NCBI RefSeq assembly: GCF_048544455.1
Contig: NC_133535.1
Location: 81,964,120-82,028,119 of the forward strand
Direction of reading: 5' to 3'
Source of the DNA: Silene latifolia
Taxonomy: Eukaryota > Streptophyta > Magnoliopsida > Caryophyllales > Caryophyllaceae
DNA: 64,000 nucleotides
Shown here: positions 58,923-64,000 of the stretch, in pieces
Numbering within the stretch: the first letter of the stretch is position 1
How the letters are laid out: each line of letters starts with the position of its first letter
Translations under genes and position numbers: made by a program
The notes under the pieces: generated by a model
Database searches by the model: none
The model's input: only the letters and a program-made list of their open reading frames with translations
What the model was told of the DNA's origin: nothing

Positions 58923-60847
58923 GACGATTTTGGAACCTGTAACAAATGAGCCTAATGAACATAGTGAGTCTAATAAAATGAACCTGGTGTATGTATATTG
59001 GGAGCCCAGCTGATGCAAGATTTTAGGTGAGTAGGCACTCTCATATCAAAATCATGGCCCCATTATGCTTAAGCCAGTCACCGGGTATGGGAATGTCAAG
59101 TTGGAAATTGTGTGCCTAGTGTGTATAACAGTTATGATAGGAATGTCTGTGGTCGAGTCTCTATGTATGCTAATACGTGTGATGGTAATGAGGAGATGTG
59201 GAAATATGTGGTTGAATAGAGATGTGTATGAACATAGTGGAAGTGGTGGAGTGGCTATTATATGTGACAGTGTGGTGTGATATAGTGATAGTAATGTTTT
59301 ATAAATTGTTTTTTTGTGAATTGGTATGAAAGAATTGTGAGTATTATATGTGGTAATGATGGTAATTAGTAAGTTTTGAATGAGTTGTAACAGTTGTTAA
59401 AGTGGTATTTGGTATGTGTGATGGATGAATGGTTGGATGCTTCCGTGATATGACATAGTTAAGTTGAGAAAGCTAGTCGATAATTGGTTGTGGCATGATT
59501 AAATGCTAGATGGATACTTAGAATGATAGGATTAGTAGTGGTATTGTTGAAGTTGCAATTACATGATTAGAAGTAAAGAAACCTGTTGAAAGTATGCATG
59601 AGAAAGCTAAAAGTGTAGTCATTTGGTTGCGTAATAGTTGTTATAGAGTGAAGTAGAAAGAGTTGAATGAAGTAATATGTTTGTTAGATTGAAACGATGT
59701 AATTGTGTAGTAGTAATATGTCGTGAGTAAGTATAATAATCTGTGACGACTTCCGAATTTATTCTGGGATCGACACGAGTTGTTGTTTTGCAGGAACTGT
59801 TACTTAAATCTGTAATTTTGACCTCGTACTTATTCTTGCCCAACCGAGTAAGGGTATCTACTATGTCGAGTAGACCTCATTCGATCTAGTTTGGAAGCTG
59901 TTATATCGAAAAGTTGGATTTGCCAGCGAAAACTCGACCGAGTAGCTCCAACTCGATCGAGTAGAGGCCACTCGATCGAGTAGAGGCCACTCGATCGAGT
60001 AACCCACCTACTCGATCGAGTAAGTGAATAGTACCCGGGTGGATTGCAGGATTCATATACCCTTTTCATCTCCTTTCTTCCTTATTCTTCATTCATCAAA
60101 AACCCTAAAATTCTTAATCTCTCTCAAAGTTGCTCTTGCCTTGTGGTTTTGGTGCTTGATTCTTGTGCTTCTCTTACTTAATCCGTTCTTTTATTTGCTA
60201 ATTCTTCAAGGTAATGATATTCGTCTTCTTTCTATGTTTTAAGTGATTAAAAGCATGTATAATAGTTGGTGTTTGTTGATAAAATCCGGTTTATATGCAT
60301 AAAATCTTGCTTGTAGTTGTTGTAATATGATCTAATTGCTTCAATTTGTTGGTTATTGATGTTAGTTATGCAAAAAATCGAATCAAATTGGAGGTTTATG
60401 TGGCTCAAAATTTCTAGGGTTTGAGGTTCTGAATTGAATCTTGGTTATCTTTTGTATGTAAAAGGGAGAAAATTGAGTAATGTATGTTGTATATATCATG
60501 TTTAGAGTTATGATGGTTTTCACTCAAAATTCTGCCTTAAAACTCCGTCTTAAAAGTTCCCCAAACTGAAATTCGTCTTATATTCTTGTGAAATTTATCG
60601 ATTTATGAAGTTATTTTGAAGGTTTACTTTTCAGAAGTGGTAGTAGCGATGTTAATTGATGCCATACTTGTCAAACGTTTTACAGCTGTGAGACCGTCTG
60701 ATTGTAGATTTGAGAGTTTATACTTATAATTTCTGGATTGTTGGTGAAAGTGTGTACTTAGTAGCTCTTTTTCATGATCATACATGAATTATTTACATGT
60801 TTTCAAGTATATGTGGTTGGTATATTTAAGTCATGTGTTGAAAACAG
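58923..60847 (+). other. Leader of the second Gypsy-type element
   Basis: No coding frame. It holds palindrome cluster 2 at 59930-60022, then a T/C-rich tract (60061-60200) resembling a 5' untranslated exon with a possible donor (TTCAAGGTAATG at 60206). It ends in TTGAAAACAG just before the ATG of the ORF at 60848, which could be a splice acceptor. Confidence 0.55.
59930..60022. repeat. ACTCGATCGAGT palindrome cluster 2 (leader)
   Basis: Four perfect CTCGATCGAGTA copies and one variant (CTCGACCGAGTA), ~19-20-bp period, with AGAGGCC spacers between the middle copies. Confidence 0.95.
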
Positions 60848-62359
60848 ATGTCGAGACCGACTGTGGGAACCCATCAGAGCAAGAGAGGGAGGGCTTCTGA
60901 GCCCGAGGTAAGAGAGGGGAGTGGACCTACGGTTCCGGCAGTACCCGAGTACCCGTCTATAGTCTTTGTGGACTTCACACAAAGGGCTAATTTTGTTGCC
61001 TTACAGAAACGAAAGATGAGACCCACCCGTTGTATCGACACAACTCTTTTGACTGACTTGGGGATTGAGACCGATGTTAGGTATATCTTCGAGACTTTGA
61101 GGATGACTGGGTTGTACCATCTCAGAAAACATTCTTATGCTTTCTTGACCCTTGAGTTTATAATTTCCTTTAAGTATGATGCGGTGGAACAGACCGTGGA
61201 GTTCCGCCTTATGAACACAAGTTTTGTTCTCACAATGGATATGTTTGCAACACAACTTTGCTTGGCTAAACCTGCCAAGGGAGCTCTCAGAAACATCTCG
61301 TCTGAGTGTGGGGTTAGTAGCCTCATGCCTTGCTTCACCGGTAAACCAGCTCCTACTTCGAGTAACATGTTGATTAATGATGTCCAACATGTCACTTTGA
61401 AGATTTTCCTCCGTGCTTTGACATGTTTGCTCTATGAAAAGAAGGATGTGAGTAAGCTAAACTCACATGAGTTGATGTTGCTAGTGGCCTACCTTAACCC
61501 CACCCGATCCCAGAAAGTCACCTTTAGTGCCCCGGATATAATGTGTTCCAGCTTGGCCCTGATGGCTTCCTCCGACACTTGTTTCCTTAGTTGTGGTGCC
61601 ATTGCCACTCGGTTGGCAGAGAGGCTGACTACCTTTGAGGCCTCCTTGGCCTATACCCGTTGACCCCTATGGTGCCTACCATGGACCGAGAGTACTTCCT
61701 CGACCAGAAATGGTTGAGAACTTTGGAGGGTGGTGGGTTAGCATGGAGTGTGTGGGGTATGAGTTGGATGCGTATACCAGCTCCCGAGCACCTTCCCGCT
61801 ACAGAGCCTTTACCGGCGGCAGTGGTGTCTGCCGATTCTGATGAGGAGGAGGAGCGTCCTGCGGGGCAGTCGTACCTCATTGACCCTGATATCCTACAGG
61901 TGATGCCCGGGCCGAGGAAGAGGGACAAGGTGAGACCTGAGGATGCCCAGCCTAGAGTGGGGAGGGGACCACGGCGAGTGAGGGAGAGGATGGCTGAGAC
62001 TCAGCCAGAGCAGCCTGTACCGCCACAGTACCAGTACCCCGTTTATCCTCCTTTCTACTGTCCCGAGATGAGAGTGAGCGAGCTCATGGAGAGGGTGTCA
62101 GCGACCTTGACACTCCGGAACCTCCATGAGATGGCGTATGTGCAGGGGCGTTGGGGACGACAATGGGTTTTTTCACTCTTTCGGCGTGGAGAGGTCTACT
62201 TGGGGAGAGCCCCAGTCATATCCCTACGGTTGCTTGGCCACTTGGCGTATGGGCGCAGATGCTGGTGTTGGTGGGGTGGCAGGTCATGATGCAGCAGGAG
62301 CATGCACATCTGGTGGTGGCGGTGGTGATGAGATCATGGATGATCAGGATGCAGAGTGA
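60848..62359 (+). pseudogene. Athila ORF1-like retrotransposon protein, two frameshifts
   Basis: The frame from the ATG at 60848 is open for 271 codons: a basic, Pro/Ser-rich start (MSRPTVGTHQSKRGRAS), then a region with TLLTDLGIETDVRYIFETL, FLTLEFIISFKY and VEFRLMNTSFVLTMDMFA. This follows the pattern of the plant Athila ORF1 family as I remember it (LGL..GV..IF..L / LT.EFL.SF / I.FRL.N). Near 61655 the frame shifts and continues DREYFLDQKWLRTLEGGG, an acidic segment (DSDEEEERPAG) and a Pro/Tyr-rich segment. Near 62155 it returns to the first frame and ends GGGGGDEIMDDQDAE at 62359. No RT or integrase follows in the window. The tRNA-iMet primer site is not the one I associate with Athila, so family placement is tentative. 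Confidence 0.6.
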
Positions 62360-62584
62360 TGACACTCCTTTTCTTTCTTTTATATATTGTTTCATGGCTT
62401 GTAGTGGATAGTATTTTTTTTCGGTTGGTACTTTATTTTATCTTTGGTTTGTATGTTGGCCATAAGGCCGTACTTTGAGTATTTGTACACTGGTTATGCA
62501 GGACTGTGGAGTCGGGGAGACGTCTCGACTCATGGTTATATGTTTGTTTGGTTTTAACTTGGCTTTTAAGGGATTTTCGACCCG

Positions 62585-62760
62585 TGGCAACTCGATCGAG
62601 TGCCCCTCACTCGATCGAGTAGCTGCAGGTGTGACCTCGGGGGGAGTATTCTTATCTCGGCTTGCTCGATCGAGTAGCTGATGAGCTCGATCGATTAAGG
62701 CCAGCTCGATCGAGTGCCTGACCAACTCGATCGAGTGCCTGACCAACTCGATCGAGTAAC
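62585..62760. repeat. ACTCGATCGAGT palindrome cluster 3 (downstream of ORF)
   Basis: Six CTCGATCGAGT copies plus one variant (CTCGATCGATTA), several joined by the spacer GCCTGACCAA. It also creates the repeated peptide words in the minus-strand frame here, which is not a gene. Confidence 0.95.
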
Positions 62761-62999
62761 ACTGTTACGTGAACTTTTCGATTTAATACTTGGTTGAATC
62801 ATAATATCTTTGGGTGCTATTATATTAATGCTTTTTGTGGGTGTTTAGTATCATTGTTTAGCCTCACCGATGGTTATATAATTGTGTGTGGTCGTGCTAT
62901 ATATATAATTTTCAATGCTATGTATATTAGTCGGATCGATAAATCAAATTGCTACAGGTAACATAATGTACGGTGGCGTTGTTCAAAGTTGATAATGAT

Positions 63000-63105
<106 letters not shown>

Positions 63106-64000
63106 TGAGTCATGTCTACGTAATGTCAAAAAAAAAAGTGTCGGGGCTGTCATGAGTCGAATATGCATATTGGTCAATTTGCACAATTCTCGGTGGTATT
63201 TTTCTAACTTTGTAGGCTATATCAAGTCGAATTGGATAAATAGAATACAATTGTTATAATGTTGTAACATAATTAGTATGATTGTATAACAAATAATTGG
63301 TGACGTTGCTGCTAGTTTGTAATAATATATCTTGCGGTGTGCTGCATACTTTCAGTGGTTTTACGTTTATACGAGTTAAATTGTGTAATGTCAAAGAGTA
63401 GGTTATGTCAGCGTGAATCAAGGTTGTTTTGTGGTTCATGAGTAATGTCAAAATGATATAATATGTATCAGTTTGAGGGACAGGGAAGTTGTTTGATGGT
63501 GAACTTCGGGGACGAAGTTCCTTTTAAGGAAGAGTAATGTCAAAGAAAAAAAATGATGTAGTTATAACAATTTTATAGTATTGTTGTGGTATTTTAAAGT
63601 ATGTGAATGATTGTTTAAATAGTTTTATATGATTGTTTGAATAGTTTCATAGTGGTTATTGTGCAATTGAGTAAGAATTTATAGTTGCTGAATAAAATAG
63701 CATGTTGTATACTTTATTTTCAGTAATTATTCGTTGTGTCGGCTTGAGAATTAGATGTTATTAGCAACAATGGAGTTGTCCTTAGTAGAATTGTGTTGTG
63801 TGGTTAAGGTGATAGAGTGGAATGAGATATGTGTTGTATGAATCAGTAGCATGTGGTGATGAATCGATGGTAGGACCGTTGCTTTGTGTGTTTCGTTGAC
63901 AAGTAATGGATGAAAGTATAGTCTGATAGTTGTGTTGATGTACGTTTAAATGCTAGTATGTAGTAAGTGCAGGTGGTAGTCGATTTAGTCGTTCATGTGA

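Noticed and set aside
62438..62746. Minus-strand ORF with repeated RHSIEL peptides.
   Set aside because: Produced by the ACTCGATCGAGT palindrome cluster.

Overview
This is a repeat-rich, AT-rich stretch of a flowering-plant nuclear genome. The evidence is spliced plant-type genes, tRNA-iMet-primed Ty3/Gypsy LTRs, a FAR1-type Mutator element, a tRNA-derived SINE, L1-type LINEs, Helitron termini and a Stowaway element. A eudicot is likely. Placement in Caryophyllales is only an impression from the style of the LTR families.

Only two host genes can be supported. The first is a COA5/PET191-like cytochrome c oxidase assembly factor (15979-28600, +). Its 71-codon reading frame is split into three tiny exons, and the second intron is about 11.2 kb. 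That intron is filled by a foldback element, a MITE, a probable 4.7-kb solo LTR carrying an unbroken ATA-triplet tract of about 1.25 kb, a Helitron end and a 5'-truncated LINE with a 14-bp target duplication. The second is a small secreted glycine-rich protein with a C-terminal hydrophobic tail (35415-36312, +, two exons).

Layout: 1-1.1 kb, end of a Gypsy-type LTR. 2.0-11.6 kb, a complete non-coding LTR element (LTRs about 3.5 kb, interior about 2.7 kb, minus-strand, TSD TTTGT). 11.6-15.9 kb, Helitron ends, a hAT-like MITE, a SINE with its TSD and a foldback MITE. 16-28.6 kb, the COA5-like gene. 29-34 kb, MITEs, a degenerate non-LTR retroelement and a Stowaway element. 34.4-35.3 kb, a LINE RNase H fragment. 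35.4-36.3 kb, the glycine-rich gene. 36.5-39.2 kb, Helitron ends, a short retroposon and a tandem repeat field. 39.2-53.9 kb, a 14.7-kb Mutator-like element inside (TA)n. 54.95-57.55 kb, an LTR and primer site of a Tat/Ogre/Retand-like element. 57.55-64 kb, the left part of another LTR element that interrupts it.

The most unusual object is the Mutator-like element. It holds a decayed FAR1-type transposase gene on the + strand. On the - strand it has a decayed multi-exon gene with two Ulp1-like (C48) modules and a separate 209-codon ORF. It also carries a ten-copy array of about 185 bp whose every unit is a long near-perfect hairpin with telobox-like sequence in the arms. A short ATGCA-centred motif in constant orientation is scattered from end to end. 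Exon limits, frameshifts and family names were read by eye, with no alignment or database search.
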